Assembly (NCBI RefSeq): GCF_009760905.1
Contig: NZ_VIRW01000016.1
Location: 1 to 64,000 of the forward strand
Direction: 5' to 3'
DNA: 64,000 bases
Origin: Chitinibacter sp. GC72
Lineage (GTDB): Bacteria; Pseudomonadota; Gammaproteobacteria; Burkholderiales; Chitinibacteraceae
The position numbers and the translations under genes were made by a program. Of the stretch, positions 24,693 through 34,662 are shown in pieces. A model generated the notes under the pieces. The model saw only the letters and a program-made list of their open reading frames with translations. It was not told where the DNA came from and ran no database searches. The stretch's first letter is position 1, and the number at the start of each line of letters is the position of its first letter.

Positions 24693-26452
24693 TATTCGAC
24701 GTCGCTCTTGGCAAAGCAATTTTTGCCCGCCCGTTTCGCCCGGTACATCGCCTCATCAGCCTGCCGCATCAGCGTTGCACCATCGCGGCCATCCTGCGGA
24801 AAATAAGCTAATCCCATACTGACTGAGATATTGACCTGATGGCCAGCCAGCGAATATGGCTGGGCAATCGCTTGCAGAATTTTCTCGGCCGTTTGCTCTG
24901 CCTCCTGCCCCGGCCCCAGCCCATTGAGCAGCATGACAAATTCGTCACCCCCCAAGCGGCTGATGGTATCGCTACTGCGCACCGACCGCTCCAGACGCCG
25001 TGCTACCTCGATCAGCAATAAATCACCCACCTCATGCCCTAGCTCGTCGTTCACTTCTTTGAAATAATCCAGATCAAGAAAAACCACGGCAAACGGATGA
25101 TCGTTGCGCCCGCCTTGCTGGCAGGCATGCTCGATCCGGTCAGTCAGCAGCAGACGATTGGGCAACTGGGTTAATGTGTCGTGATACGCCAAATGTTCGG
25201 CGCGCACCTGATCGCTAATATCCAGCTGCACAAACAGCAGGCGGATCGGCATATCGTTGCCGTCTTTTTCCAGCGCGGCGGTCATCATGACATCAATTTT
25301 CCGCCCCTGCTTGCTCTGTAGTTGCTGGCGGATATTGCGGCATTCACCGTCGAGCATCAGTTTTGGCAGCATCTCCTGCTGGATCAGCCTGTCGCGTTCG
25401 GTACTAAGAAACGAGCTGGCCAGCTGGCCGATGACTTCTTCGTATTCATAACCCATTGTCCGCAGCCAGACTTCATTTACCGTCACAATATGGCCATTTG
25501 CATCGCAGGAATAAAGCATCGCTGGCGTGTGCTGGTACAGGGAGCGATACCGCCGTTCACTTTGCAGCAAGGCCGCCGATGCGGAACGGTTCATGTCCAT
25601 CAGCACTGCCAGCATTAAAGGCGGAATCAGCGTGGCCAGTATCGGCAAATAGAACAGGGTATAACCCCAGTTGTAGATGGTTGGTGGCGCGACCAGAAAA
25701 CCCAGACCGATTTGCACGCAAATATTGACCGAGACCAGCAAGTTGGCGAGCACAACCCCTGCCACGCCACAGCGATAGGCAATATAAAACAGGGGCAAGG
25801 ACATGTAGATAAAAGGAAATGGCAAAGTCAGCGGCACCAGGCTGGCAATCGCCAGAGCAAACAGCAGCAAGGCTGGCAGATTGGTTTTCGCTAACTGCCA
25901 GCGTAGTCCATGCCAGCCGTGCAGATAGAGCCAGTAGGCCGCTGGCAACATGCTGGTACCACCGATAATGCCTCCCTCAACCCAGTGCATGGCCACGCTG
26001 ATTAAGGGCAAAGTTCCCTGCAATCCAAATACTGTCGCCGAAACCAGCGTGCCAAATGCGACGGGCACCATAACCCCCAGCCAGATCAGCAGGAACATGC
26101 CTCGCAAATTGTAAAAATACACTGCTTCTTGCTGGCGGGTTCGCAATAAATAAGCCCCCAGCAGCATCTCGGCCATATTTCCCGGCGCAAACAGTAATGT
26201 ACTGCCCCAAGATACCCCGCCAGCTCCGTTGGCCAGAACAATCGCAGTCAGTAAGGCAACCAGCAATAAGGGCCAACGGTTGGGTGGATGGCGGCTTAAA
26301 CCAGCGGTGCCCACAGCGTTGGCAAACCAGATGACGGCAATCCCGCCCCCCAAACCAAACAGTTTGATGGAAATGTAAGCCAATACAAAATAAGCTAGGC
26401 CAAGGATTAGCCCGGCACGCATAAGCTGTGACACCCGGTTAGCGGCGAGCAT
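24692..26452 (-). CDS. MASE1-PAS-GGDEF diguanylate cyclase
   Basis: A 586-residue membrane protein. The first 290 residues carry eight or so hydrophobic helices resembling the MASE1 sensor. A PAS domain follows (RYRSLYQHTPAMLYSCDANG, about 315-430) and then a GGDEF domain with TQLPNRLLLTDRIEHA and an intact active site RLGGDEFVMLL, so it should make cyclic di-GMP. No RxxD inhibitory site is evident. The start at 26452 has AGGAG six bases upstream and overlaps the preceding gene by 14 bp, implying coupled translation with the periplasmic-binding-domain protein. Confidence 0.88.
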   Translation of the reverse strand: MLAANRVSQLMRAGLILGLAYFVLAYISIKLFGLGGGIAVIWFANAVGTAGLSRHPPNRWPLLLVALLTAIVLANGAGGVSWGSTLLFAPGNMAEMLLGAYLLRTRQQEAVYFYNLRGMFLLIWLGVMVPVAFGTLVSATVFGLQGTLPLISVAMHWVEGGIIGGTSMLPAAYWLYLHGWHGLRWQLAKTNLPALLLFALAIASLVPLTLPFPFIYMSLPLFYIAYRCGVAGVVLANLLVSVNICVQIGLGFLVAPPTIYNWGYTLFYLPILATLIPPLMLAVLMDMNRSASAALLQSERRYRSLYQHTPAMLYSCDANGHIVTVNEVWLRTMGYEYEEVIGQLASSFLSTERDRLIQQEMLPKLMLDGECRNIRQQLQSKQGRKIDVMMTAALEKDGNDMPIRLLFVQLDISDQVRAEHLAYHDTLTQLPNRLLLTDRIEHACQQGGRNDHPFAVVFLDLDYFKEVNDELGHEVGDLLLIEVARRLERSVRSSDTISRLGGDEFVMLLNGLGPGQEAEQTAEKILQAIAQPYSLAGHQVNISVSMGLAYFPQDGRDGATLMRQADEAMYRAKRAGKNCFAKSDVE

Positions 26453-27320
26453 GCCGGCTCCTGAAGTAGTAGCGCAAAGCAAGCAGCACACTGGCACCGA
26501 GAAAAATCAAGGCAAACCATTGCACTTGGCGATATATCGGGCTAGCTTGCTCGATCTCGGCCGAGCTGAGCCAGCGTTGCAAGATCTCCTCCCTTTTCAC
26601 CAATGGCAGTTGCTGCAAAGCCTGATTCAGCCGCAATCCGATCTCGGGTTGGCTTAATGGAAAAGCAAAACTGAGCTGGTAATCAAAACCGATATGCTGC
26701 TCAACCCGCCAGTCGCGTTGCTGGTGCTGTTTCGCGATAAAAATCACACTGGCAATATCAGCCACTAAGCCATCAATTTGTCCGTGAGCCAGCATTTGCA
26801 TTGCCGTTGAGTCATCGCTGACCGTTAGCCAGTTGATGCGGGGATGTTGCTCGCGCACAAAGGATTCCACAGCATAGCCGCGCCCGACGGCGATGCGGAC
26901 TCCGGTTAATTGCGCCAAAGTCTTGCTGGGGCGATCCTGCCTGCGGATCAGTACGGCAGGAACAGCAACATAAGGCCGGGTAAAACCCAGATATTGGGCG
27001 CGCTCGGGCGTGGCGCGCAGCGATGAAACCAGATCGACCTCACCCGACTTGGCTTGCGCCAGAATCTCAGCCAGTGGCCGGGGTGGAAGGTTGATTAATT
27101 CCAGATTGGCCAGCGGCAGCAAGGCTTGCAAAATATCGTACGACAAACCCTGCAGCTGGCCGCGCTCGTTCTGAAAAATAAAGGGACCGTAATCTTTCTC
27201 GGGGGCAAAACGAAGGCGCAGCAGCGTGTCTTGAGCCGCTGCGGCTTGGGATAGGCAGAAAAGGCAGCTTATTGCGCCATACGCAAGCCACTGCCAAAAT
27301 TGGAGAAATGGAACGGGCAT
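26439..27320 (-). CDS. Membrane-anchored periplasmic amino-acid-binding-like sensor
   Basis: A 293-residue protein: signal peptide (GAISCLFCLSQAAAAQ), a type 3 solute-binding domain (FAPEKDYGPFIFQNERGQLQ ... GEVDLVSSLRATPERAQYLG), then a C-terminal membrane helix (WFALIFLGASVLLALRYYF) and a basic tail. Solute-binding proteins of ABC importers lack such a C-terminal anchor, and no permease gene is near. It overlaps the diguanylate cyclase start, so it is more likely the ligand-sensing half of a split signalling system. Confidence 0.8.
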   Translation of the reverse strand: MPVPFLQFWQWLAYGAISCLFCLSQAAAAQDTLLRLRFAPEKDYGPFIFQNERGQLQGLSYDILQALLPLANLELINLPPRPLAEILAQAKSGEVDLVSSLRATPERAQYLGFTRPYVAVPAVLIRRQDRPSKTLAQLTGVRIAVGRGYAVESFVREQHPRINWLTVSDDSTAMQMLAHGQIDGLVADIASVIFIAKQHQQRDWRVEQHIGFDYQLSFAFPLSQPEIGLRLNQALQQLPLVKREEILQRWLSSAEIEQASPIYRQVQWFALIFLGASVLLALRYYFRSRHARR

Positions 27321-27408
27321 TTCTCAACTATAGGCAGCAGTTTTTGCTTTTCAAACCAGCGATTTAGCTATTTTTGACAAAAAAAGACAGCATACAAACC
27401 AAGCAGGA

Positions 27409-28119
27409 CTATTCGCTCGCCTGCGCCAATTGTGCAGCCAGCACAGCCTGCTGTTTTGCTTTGGCCTCGGCGCGGCGATCAAGCGCAAGCTTGCCGGCAA
27501 TCAGAAAGCCTAGTCCGATAAAAGCACCGGGCGGCAAAATGGCCAGCAGAAACTGGTAATTGTATTCGGCAGGAATAACGTGAATGATCCATGACTTGGC
27601 GGCAGGCCCGAAAACCAGGTCAATACCCGAGAGCAAAGTGCCTTTGCCAATCAGCTCGCGCATTGCGCCCAGTACCAGCAGTACACCCGTCAGCCCCAGT
27701 CCCATGAAAAAGCCATCCAGCGCCGATTGCAACGGGCCATTTTTGGAAGCAAACGCCTCGGCACGGGCCAGCACAATACAATTGGTGGTAATCAGCGGAA
27801 TAAAAATCCCCAACACAATATACAGATCGTGCACATAGGAATTGAACAGAAGATCAACCATCGTCACCAGCGCGGCAATGATCAGAATAAAAATCGGCGC
27901 ACGCAGTTCATTGGGGATAAATTCACGAATCGCCGCCACCGCAGCGCCAGAAATCAGCATCACCAGGCTGGTCGCCAGCCCAAGCGAGACGCCGTTGACA
28001 ATATTGTTCGACATCACCAGCACCGGGCACAAACCCAGTATCTGCACCAGCCCGGCATTCTGTTTCCAGATGCTGTTGTGAATAATCGTGCGAGTTTCTT
28101 CTTGGCTAATGATCGCCAT
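27409..28119 (-). CDS. rsxE: Electron transport complex subunit RsxE/RnfE
   Basis: A 236-residue inner-membrane subunit, six helices, of the ion-pumping Rnf complex that moves electrons between NADH and ferredoxin. GLCPVLVMSNNIVNGVSLGL and LIIAALVTMVDLLFNSYVHD are conserved, and the iron-binding Cys lies in PLITTNCIVLARAEAFA. The ATG at 28119 follows GGAGCCTAAG. Last gene of rsxABCDGE. Confidence 0.95.
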   Translation of the reverse strand: MAIISQEETRTIIHNSIWKQNAGLVQILGLCPVLVMSNNIVNGVSLGLATSLVMLISGAAVAAIREFIPNELRAPIFILIIAALVTMVDLLFNSYVHDLYIVLGIFIPLITTNCIVLARAEAFASKNGPLQSALDGFFMGLGLTGVLLVLGAMRELIGKGTLLSGIDLVFGPAAKSWIIHVIPAEYNYQFLLAILPPGAFIGLGFLIAGKLALDRRAEAKAKQQAVLAAQLAQASE

Positions 28120-28120
28120 C

Positions 28121-28747
28121 TTAGGCTCCAAACAGCACTGAATGCTGACTTTCAACATAGAGCAGCGTATTTTTCACTGCCTTGACCACGGCGCGCGCAC
28201 TAATGGTTGCGCCTGCCATCGAATCAAAATCGCCGCCGTCTTTTTTCACAGCCCAGCGCTCTGGCTGGGGATGCGTGAGCGATTGGCCATCAAAAGCCAG
28301 AATCCAGGCCGACTTGGCCGCGTCGATATAGTCACCCAGACCCGGCGTCTCCTTGTGCGCGACCACGCGCACGCCCAACAGCGAGCCATCTTTGGCCACG
28401 CCAACCAGTAGCTTGATCTTGCCCGAGTAGCCATCAGGCGCAATCGTTTCGATGACCACGGCATCGGTCTGATCGCCCTTTTTGGCTAGATAAATCTGAG
28501 CACCCTGCTCGGCGTTCAGCCGCTGTTTCGTAACCTCATCCTGCGCGATGGCATCGGCCAGAATGTCATTGTCAAAGCTGCCCTTGGGCAACACTTGCGC
28601 AATCAGCGCTACTTTGGCGACCTTTTCGTTATTGGCGACAATATCCTTGGTCAGCGCATACGTCCCCGCCATCAGCGCGGTAAACAGCACCGCAAACACC
28701 AGCAGGGTCAACGCGCCACGAACGCCATTTTGCATCATGGTTTTCAT
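28121..28747 (-). CDS. rsxG: Electron transport complex subunit RsxG/RnfG
   Basis: A 208-residue subunit with one N-terminal helix and a periplasmic FMN-binding domain. The covalent FMN site is in SMAGATISARAVVKAV (the S/T-GAT-S/T motif). GVRVVAHKETPGLGDYID is also typical. It lies between rsxD and rsxE with 1-3 bp spacing. Confidence 0.95.
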   Translation of the reverse strand: MKTMMQNGVRGALTLLVFAVLFTALMAGTYALTKDIVANNEKVAKVALIAQVLPKGSFDNDILADAIAQDEVTKQRLNAEQGAQIYLAKKGDQTDAVVIETIAPDGYSGKIKLLVGVAKDGSLLGVRVVAHKETPGLGDYIDAAKSAWILAFDGQSLTHPQPERWAVKKDGGDFDSMAGATISARAVVKAVKNTLLYVESQHSVLFGA

Positions 28748-28750
28748 GGT

Positions 28751-29800
28751 TTACGTCCCTTTTTTGGCAGGTGAAGCTGTTTTACGTCCAAAGACCGCCG
28801 GTTGCGTGTACTGATCGATAAACGGTGCGGCAATATTCATGATGATCACGGCGAACGCCACGCCATCGGGGTAGCCACCATAGGTACGAATCAGCCAGGT
28901 GAGCAAGCCGATCAGCGCCGCATAGATCAAACGCCCGCGTGGCGTAGTGGGCGCAGTCACCGGGTCGGTCGCAATAAAAAAAGCCCCCAGCATCGCCGCA
29001 CCGCTAAACAGATGGAAAACCGGACTGGTGTAATGTGCCGGGTCCAGTAAATAAAACACGCTTGAGAGCGCCGCCAATGCTGCCAGAAAAGCCACTGGCA
29101 ATTGCCACTGAATCACCCGCTGTTGCAGCAAAAATAGCCCACCGAGCAAATAGGCCGCGGCAATCCAGCCCATTTCACTGGGGAAAACGCCAGCCTGGAA
29201 AATCGTACCACCCAAAATATCGCTCATCGCATGCGATTGCATCAGCGCGGTTTTTACCGCATCGAGTGGGGTAGCAGATGCCAGGGTATCGAACGCCATC
29301 CCTTGTGGCAGTTGACCTGTGAGGATATACCCAAACTGCTGCCAAGTATTCAAATCAACATTCGGCAATGACAGCGGTGCATTCCAGCGCCCCATTTGCG
29401 CCGGGAACGACACAATCATCACAGCAAAACCGATCATCGCCGGATTAAACGGATTTTGCCCTAGCCCGCCGTATAAATGCTTGGCCAAGCCAATCGCAAT
29501 CACAGTGGCCAGCACAATCATCCACCACGCCGATAGCGGCGGCAACGACAAGGCCAGCAGCCAGGCAGTGACAATCGCCGAGCCATCAGTGATAAACGGT
29601 TTGACCGGATAATTGCGCAATTTCAGGCAAGCCGCTTCGGTGGCAATCGCGGTGACCGTCGCCAGCAAGAGCTGCAGCAAAATGCCCGCACCAAAGACAT
29701 AGCAATACACGGCGATACCGGGCAGCAAGGCGCCGGCGACTTTCAACATCACCACTTGCAGTGGCGTTGGTTTTATAAAATGCGGCGATGTACGAATCAT
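28751..29800 (-). CDS. rsxD: Electron transport complex subunit RsxD/RnfD
   Basis: A 349-residue polytopic subunit. SPHFIKPTPLQVVMLKV opens it; FITDGSAIVTAWLLALSLPP and FNPAMIGFAVMIVSFP are conserved membrane blocks; the covalent FMN Thr lies in TDPVTAPTTPRGR. It overlaps the rsxC end by 4 bp. A 49-bp palindrome (29284-29332) sits inside the reading frame on the opposite-strand reading. Confidence 0.95.
   Translation of the reverse strand: MIRTSPHFIKPTPLQVVMLKVAGALLPGIAVYCYVFGAGILLQLLLATVTAIATEAACLKLRNYPVKPFITDGSAIVTAWLLALSLPPLSAWWMIVLATVIAIGLAKHLYGGLGQNPFNPAMIGFAVMIVSFPAQMGRWNAPLSLPNVDLNTWQQFGYILTGQLPQGMAFDTLASATPLDAVKTALMQSHAMSDILGGTIFQAGVFPSEMGWIAAAYLLGGLFLLQQRVIQWQLPVAFLAALAALSSVFYLLDPAHYTSPVFHLFSGAAMLGAFFIATDPVTAPTTPRGRLIYAALIGLLTWLIRTYGGYPDGVAFAVIIMNIAAPFIDQYTQPAVFGRKTASPAKKGT
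29284..29332. repeat. 49-bp dispersed palindrome, copy 7 (inside rsxD)
   Basis: Exactly 49 bp: GGGTATCG ... GATATACCC, with AGTTGACCTGTGAGG matching the inner right arm ATTGGCCTGCAGG at most positions. Confidence 0.7.
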
Positions 29801-32202
29801 GCCTTACCCTCGTCTTCGGCAGCTTTCTTAGCCGCCTTTTTTGCTGCCGCGGCAGCCATCGCTTCACGAATCTTGGCGGCTTTTTCTGGATCAATCGCTG
29901 GCTTTTCAGGCGCTGCGACTGATTCAGCCGCCGCAGTCTCAGCTGCAGGTGCTGCAGCTGGCACGCCAGCTTCTTTAGCCGCCTTTTTGGCTGCAGCGGC
30001 CGCCATTGCGGCACGAATTTTCGCTGCTTTTTCTGGATCAATGGCTGGTTTTTCTACTTCAGCAACAGGCTCTACTGCCGGAGCCTCTACAGCGGACTCT
30101 GTAGGGGCTGGTGCTCCGCCTTCTTTGGCCACCTTTTTAGCTGCAGCAGCTGCCATTGCGGCACGAATTTTCGCTGCTTTTTCCGGATCAATGGCTGGTT
30201 TTTCTACTTCAGCAACAGGCTCTACTGCCGGAGCCTCTAAAGCGGACTCTGTAGGGACTGGTACTCCGCCTTCTTTGGCCACCTTTTTAGCTGCAGCAGC
30301 TGCCATTGCGGCACGAATTTTCGCTGCTTTGTCCGGATCAATCGCTGGCTTTTCAGTCACAGGGGTATTGCCTGCCAAATCAGATACGGACTGGGCTTCA
30401 GGCACATTCTCCACCCCGGTATGCTCGGCAGCTGCTTTTTTTGCGGCCGCAGCGGCTTTGGCCGCTTCGATTTTGGCTGCGCGCTCAGCATCACGCGCAG
30501 CGCGTTGCTCGGGGCTTAGCGCTTCAAGCTCGGCTTTTTCAGCGGCCCGTTTTTCCATGCTCTCTTTGATTTTGGCGGCCTTTTCCGGGCTAACAAAATT
30601 GGGGATTTTCGAGTCCGAATTCGGTGACGCCGGTGGCGCAGCGGCCGCGCCCTCTTCGGCTTTTTTCGCGGCAGCACGCGCCATTGCCGCTTTGATTTTG
30701 GCGGCTTTATCATCTGCAGCAGCCTGTTCGGCCGGGCTCGCAGCGCTTGCTACCGCAGCAGGTTTAGGAGCCGCTTTCGCGGCTAGTCTTGCGGCTTTTT
30801 CTTCTTTTTCGCGCTCTTCACGGAATTGCTTGAATTCGTGGCGCTCACGCGCCAGATCGGCCGATTTTTTGGCACGTTCGGCATCCCAGATTTCCGACTT
30901 GGCAAAGCGGTAGTAATCGACCAGCTGAATGCTCGACGGGCAGACGTACGCACACGCGCCGCATTCGATGCAATCAAACAGATTCCATTCCTGCGCCTTG
31001 CCAAAATTCTTGCTGCGGGCAAACCAATACAGATCCATTGGTTGTAATTCCTGCGGGCAGGCTACGGCACATTCGCCACAGCGAATACACGGCATTTCAC
31101 GCGGTTTTTCAGGGAACTGCTGCTCGTCCATGGCGATAATGCAGTTGCCCGCCTTGGTCAGCCCCACCTGGGTCGATGGCAGCGTAAAGCCCATCATCGG
31201 GCCGCCATAAATGCACGCCGGAGGAGTTTGCACCCCGGCAAAGGCCAGCAGATCATTGATCGGCGTACCGATCAGCGCTTCAACATTGCCCGGCTTGGGC
31301 ACTGCGCCAGTGAGCGTGACCACGCGCGAAATCACGGGCTCGGCCAATTCGAGTGCGGCGTAAATGGTGTAAACAGTAGCGATATTAAAGCACTGCACGC
31401 CCATATCGGTGGAACGTACGCCGCTGGGGACTTCCTTATTAGTCAGCAGTTTGATCAACTGCTTGGCGCCGCCCGATGGATACAGCGTGGGCACCACGAC
31501 CACTTCGGCTGCAAACCCGCAATTGCTCAGCGCCTCATTCAGCGCAGCAACGGCCTGCATTTTATTGTCTTCAACGCCGATTAGGACTTCTTTGGCATTG
31601 AGCAATTTGCGCACGATCGAGATACCGGCAACGATTTCAATCGCACGCTCGCGCATTAATCGATCATCGCAAGTGATATAGGGCTCGCATTCGGCGCCAT
31701 TGATAATCAGCGTATCCAAGGTGTCGCGGCCTGCTAGCTTCAGGTGCGATGGAAACACCGCGCCACCCAGACCAACCACGCCCATATCCTGCAAGTAATC
31801 CCGGATGGCTTTGTTATCACCGCGCTCTAAAGCGGCTTTCCAGTCAAAACGCTCGCGCGCAATCCATTCGTCGCGACCATCGCTTTCAATGGTGATGCAC
31901 CATTCAGCCAGACCTGAAGGATGCGCTACCTGCTGCGCATCAATCGCCACCACTTTACCCGAGGTCGGGGCATGAACAGCAACGGAGACATTGCCATCAT
32001 CAACGGCGATTGCCTGCCCTTTGAGCACCAGATCACCGACGCTAGCGATGGCTTTGGCCGGATTACCAATGCTTTGCTGCAGCGGAATCACCAGCCGCTG
32101 CGGCAAGGGGCCGTTCACAATCGGTGTGCGGTTGGATAAGTCTTTCATTTCCGGCGGATGAACACCACCGTGGAAAGGGAAAATTTCGCGGATCGATTCC
32201 AT
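29797..32202 (-). CDS. rsxC: Electron transport complex subunit RsxC/RnfC
   Basis: About 801 residues, carrying the NADH/FMN site and two 4Fe-4S clusters of the Rnf complex. The core has FPFHGGVHPPEMK, GGAVFPSHLKL, CIRCGECAVACP and CIECGACAYVCP. Beyond residue 440 the protein has a long Ala/Lys/Glu-rich coiled tail with near-identical 50-residue repeats (KPAIDPEKAAKIRAAMAAAA). The ATG at 32202 (MESIREIF) overlaps the rsxB stop as TAATG; a longer frame to 32250 lacks support. The tail is much longer than in short RnfC proteins. Confidence 0.94.
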   Translation of the reverse strand: MESIREIFPFHGGVHPPEMKDLSNRTPIVNGPLPQRLVIPLQQSIGNPAKAIASVGDLVLKGQAIAVDDGNVSVAVHAPTSGKVVAIDAQQVAHPSGLAEWCITIESDGRDEWIARERFDWKAALERGDNKAIRDYLQDMGVVGLGGAVFPSHLKLAGRDTLDTLIINGAECEPYITCDDRLMRERAIEIVAGISIVRKLLNAKEVLIGVEDNKMQAVAALNEALSNCGFAAEVVVVPTLYPSGGAKQLIKLLTNKEVPSGVRSTDMGVQCFNIATVYTIYAALELAEPVISRVVTLTGAVPKPGNVEALIGTPINDLLAFAGVQTPPACIYGGPMMGFTLPSTQVGLTKAGNCIIAMDEQQFPEKPREMPCIRCGECAVACPQELQPMDLYWFARSKNFGKAQEWNLFDCIECGACAYVCPSSIQLVDYYRFAKSEIWDAERAKKSADLARERHEFKQFREEREKEEKAARLAAKAAPKPAAVASAASPAEQAAADDKAAKIKAAMARAAAKKAEEGAAAAPPASPNSDSKIPNFVSPEKAAKIKESMEKRAAEKAELEALSPEQRAARDAERAAKIEAAKAAAAAKKAAAEHTGVENVPEAQSVSDLAGNTPVTEKPAIDPDKAAKIRAAMAAAAAKKVAKEGGVPVPTESALEAPAVEPVAEVEKPAIDPEKAAKIRAAMAAAAAKKVAKEGGAPAPTESAVEAPAVEPVAEVEKPAIDPEKAAKIRAAMAAAAAKKAAKEAGVPAAAPAAETAAAESVAAPEKPAIDPEKAAKIREAMAAAAAKKAAKKAAEDEGKA
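29820..30360 (-). repeat. 150-bp tandem repeats in the rsxC tail
   Basis: The block GCACGAATTTTCGCTGCTTT recurs at 30011, 30161 and 30311, and a diverged form starts near 29861, giving an exact 150-bp (50-codon) period. The reading frame is kept. High identity between the units at 30011-30310 indicates recent duplication and likely copy-number variation. Confidence 0.85.
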
Positions 32203-32771
32203 TATGCCCCCGCCTTCACTTGTTTGAGCTGGATTACGGGGTAACGCCACTTCCAGGTATTGACGTTCTCGCCAATCGTGACCAGATCAATACAATCCAC
32301 CGGGCAAGGCGCTAGGCACAGCTCGCAGCCGGTGCATTCGGATTCGATTACGGTATGTAGATGCTTGGCTGCGCCCACAATGGCATCAACCGGACATGCC
32401 TGAATGCACAGCGTACAGCCAATGCAGATGTCTTCACGGATCACCGCCACGGCACGTGGCTTTTCAGCCGCGCCACCGCCATCGTCAAACGGGATAAAGT
32501 CTTTGCCCAGCAGATCAGCCAGCTTGCGGATGCCATCCTCGCCACCGGGTGGACACTGATTGATTTCGGCTTCTTCGTTGGCAATCGCCGTGGCATACGG
32601 TTTACAGCCCGGAAAGCCACACTGGCCGCATTGCGTTTGCGGCAGAATCGCGTCGATCTTGTCGACCAGCGGGTCTTCGTCCACTTTGTATTTGATCGCG
32701 GCAAAGCCCAGAATTGCGCCCAGTAACAGCGCCAAACCAGCCATCACGGCCAGTGCAAGCAAGAAACTCAT
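32202..32771 (-). CDS. rsxB: Electron transport complex subunit RsxB/RnfB
   Basis: A 189-residue ferredoxin-type subunit. An N-terminal helix is followed by the cluster motif [15 protein letters not shown], then two 4Fe-4S motifs, [12 protein letters not shown] and [12 protein letters not shown]. It passes electrons within the Rnf complex at the cytoplasmic face. It overlaps rsxA and rsxC by a few bases. Confidence 0.95.
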   Translation of the reverse strand: MSFLLALAVMAGLALLLGAILGFAAIKYKVDEDPLVDKIDAILPQTQCGQCGFPGCKPYATAIANEEAEINQCPPGGEDGIRKLADLLGKDFIPFDDGGGAAEKPRAVAVIREDICIGCTLCIQACPVDAIVGAAKHLHTVIESECTGCELCLAPCPVDCIDLVTIGENVNTWKWRYPVIQLKQVKAGA

Positions 32772-33349
32772 TTCACCAACCCTGCAAAACCCATAAACGC
32801 CAGACTCATCAGGCCAGCAGTAATAAATGCAGCGGGCGTGCCTTTAAACGCCTGAGGAATATCCGCGCCTTCCATCCTTTCGCGCATCGCGGCAAACAGG
32901 ATCAGAATCAGCGAGAAACCCACCGCCGAGCCAAAACCGAACACCAGCGATTCAAGCAGATTGTGCCGCGCGGTAGAATTGATCAGCGGCACGCCCAGCA
33001 CCGCGCAATTGGTCGTGATCAGCGGCAGATAAATCCCCAGCGCCTGATAGAGCACCGGGCTGGATTTATGAATGAACATTTCGGTGAACTGCACAATCGC
33101 CGCAATCACAACAATAAACGCCAGCGTGCGCAGGTATTCCAGATGCCAGGCCAGCAGCAGCTGATCAATCATCCATGAGGTGCCCGAAGCCAGCGTGAGC
33201 ACAAAGGCGGTGGCCAGCCCCATGCCGATGGAGGCCTCCAGCTTTTTAGACACGCCCATAAAGGGGCATAGCCCCAGAATCCGCACCAGCACGACGTTAT
33301 TGACCAATACCGCCCCAACAAGCAGCAGCAGGTAATGACTGAAATCCAT
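32768..33349 (-). CDS. rsxA: Electron transport complex subunit RsxA/RnfA
   Basis: A 193-residue, six-helix membrane subunit related to RsxE with opposite topology. [20 protein letters not shown] and [17 protein letters not shown] carry the conserved Cys of the membrane iron site. First gene of the operon. Upstream, TACAAT (33427-33422 on the minus strand) could be a -10, lying in a CTTGG/CCAAG inverted repeat; the -35 is weak. Confidence 0.95.
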   Translation of the reverse strand: MDFSHYLLLLVGAVLVNNVVLVRILGLCPFMGVSKKLEASIGMGLATAFVLTLASGTSWMIDQLLLAWHLEYLRTLAFIVVIAAIVQFTEMFIHKSSPVLYQALGIYLPLITTNCAVLGVPLINSTARHNLLESLVFGFGSAVGFSLILILFAAMRERMEGADIPQAFKGTPAAFITAGLMSLAFMGFAGLVK

Positions 33350-33571
33350 ACTTTACTCACCAAGGAGATTGACTGCATGCGCCGGGCAAGTACCCTGCTA
33401 TCGCGCACGTAATGGCTTGGCATTGTACCAAGAGCCGGGGCAATTGCATCCGAGCTTAATCAAAAAAACAATATAACATTCAAGCTTCTATCCAATAAAT
33501 GAATAAAGCTTATTTAAAAAGACGCAAAAGGTATAAATGGTTTCGCCTTCTTCGCCCCGGTCAGCGCCCTA

Positions 33572-34603
33572 CTAGCGGCTAGCCTGCAGGCTGGCAATGG
33601 CATCGGCGCAATCGCCCACCAGATGCGGGCCTTCATAAATCAGCCCGCTATACACCTGCACCAGATCGGCACCGGCGCGGATTTTTTCCACCGCATCGTC
33701 GCCACACATAATGCCGCCCACACCAATAATCGGCAGCGCGCCATCGAGCACTTGTGCCAGCTCGCGAATCACCGTGGTTGATTTAGCGCGCACCGGCTCA
33801 CCCGACAAACCGCCCGCTTCCTGCCCATGACGCAGATTTTCCACGCCGGTACGCGACAAAGTGGTATTGGTGGCGATCACGCCGTCGATGCGGTTTTCAA
33901 TCAGCAAACGGCCAATCTCTTCGATCTGATGTCTATCCAGATCAGGCGCAATTTTCACCGCCACAGGCACATAGCGCCCATGCTGATCGGCCAGCTTCTC
34001 CTGCTCGGCTTTTAATTGCCTGAGCAAATCGCCCAGCTCGTCCCCCTGCTGCAGCTGGCGCAGATTTTTGGTATTCGGGCTGGAGATATTCACTGTGACA
34101 TAGCTGGCTGCCGAGTACACTTTGCGCAGGCCGATCAGATAATCATCAGCAGCCTTTTCAATAGGGGTATCTGCGTTCTTGCCAATATTTATGCCGAGTA
34201 CACCGCGATACTGGGCCTGGGTAACATTTTCCAGCAGATTATCCACGCCGCCATTATTAAACCCCATGCGGTTGATAATGCCGCGCGCTTCGGGCAAACG
34301 GAACAGGCGCGGCTTTGGGTTGCCCGGCTGTGGGCGCGGCGTGACGGTGCCGATTTCCAGAAAGCCAAAACCCAGCTCGGCCAGCACATCAATATAATCG
34401 CCGTTTTTATCCAGCCCCGCTGCCAAGCCTACCGGGTTGGCAAACTCGATGCCCATGACGGTGACCGGATTATTCGGTACGGTGGGCGTCAATGAGCGCA
34501 AAAAGCCCATGCTATTGAGCAAGCCCAGCCCTTTAAACGCCGCATGGTGCGCGCGCTCGGCTTCCATCATAAATAACAGGGGTTTTGCGAGTTGATATGC
34601 CAT
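33572..34603 (-). CDS. pyrD: Dihydroorotate dehydrogenase (quinone), class 2
   Basis: A 343-residue FMN enzyme oxidising dihydroorotate to orotate in pyrimidine synthesis, attached to the membrane by its N-terminal helices. [44 protein letters not shown] and the catalytic Ser in [15 protein letters not shown] identify class 2. A 49-bp palindrome-like segment (34165-34213) overlaps the conserved INIGKN region without changing its length. Confidence 0.96.
   Translation of the reverse strand: MAYQLAKPLLFMMEAERAHHAAFKGLGLLNSMGFLRSLTPTVPNNPVTVMGIEFANPVGLAAGLDKNGDYIDVLAELGFGFLEIGTVTPRPQPGNPKPRLFRLPEARGIINRMGFNNGGVDNLLENVTQAQYRGVLGINIGKNADTPIEKAADDYLIGLRKVYSAASYVTVNISSPNTKNLRQLQQGDELGDLLRQLKAEQEKLADQHGRYVPVAVKIAPDLDRHQIEEIGRLLIENRIDGVIATNTTLSRTGVENLRHGQEAGGLSGEPVRAKSTTVIRELAQVLDGALPIIGVGGIMCGDDAVEKIRAGADLVQVYSGLIYEGPHLVGDCADAIASLQASR
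34165..34213. repeat. 49-bp dispersed palindrome, copy 8 (weaker, inside pyrD)
   Basis: 49 bp: GGGTATCTGC ... GCGATACTG, with GCCAATAT at exactly the position it has in copy 4. The last two bases depart from the consensus. It overlaps codons for a highly conserved PyrD motif, so chance is possible. Confidence 0.45.
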
Positions 34604-34662
34604 TTTTATGCCTTGTCGATTCTTTCGAGTATTTTTGATCCGGATATTTCTTAAGAACGAAT

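Noticed and set aside
30363-30411. GGGTATTGCCTGCC in rsxC as a full palindrome copy
   Set aside because: The left arm is good but the right arm (CAGGCACATTCTC) is off by one base and degenerate; noted only as a half-site.
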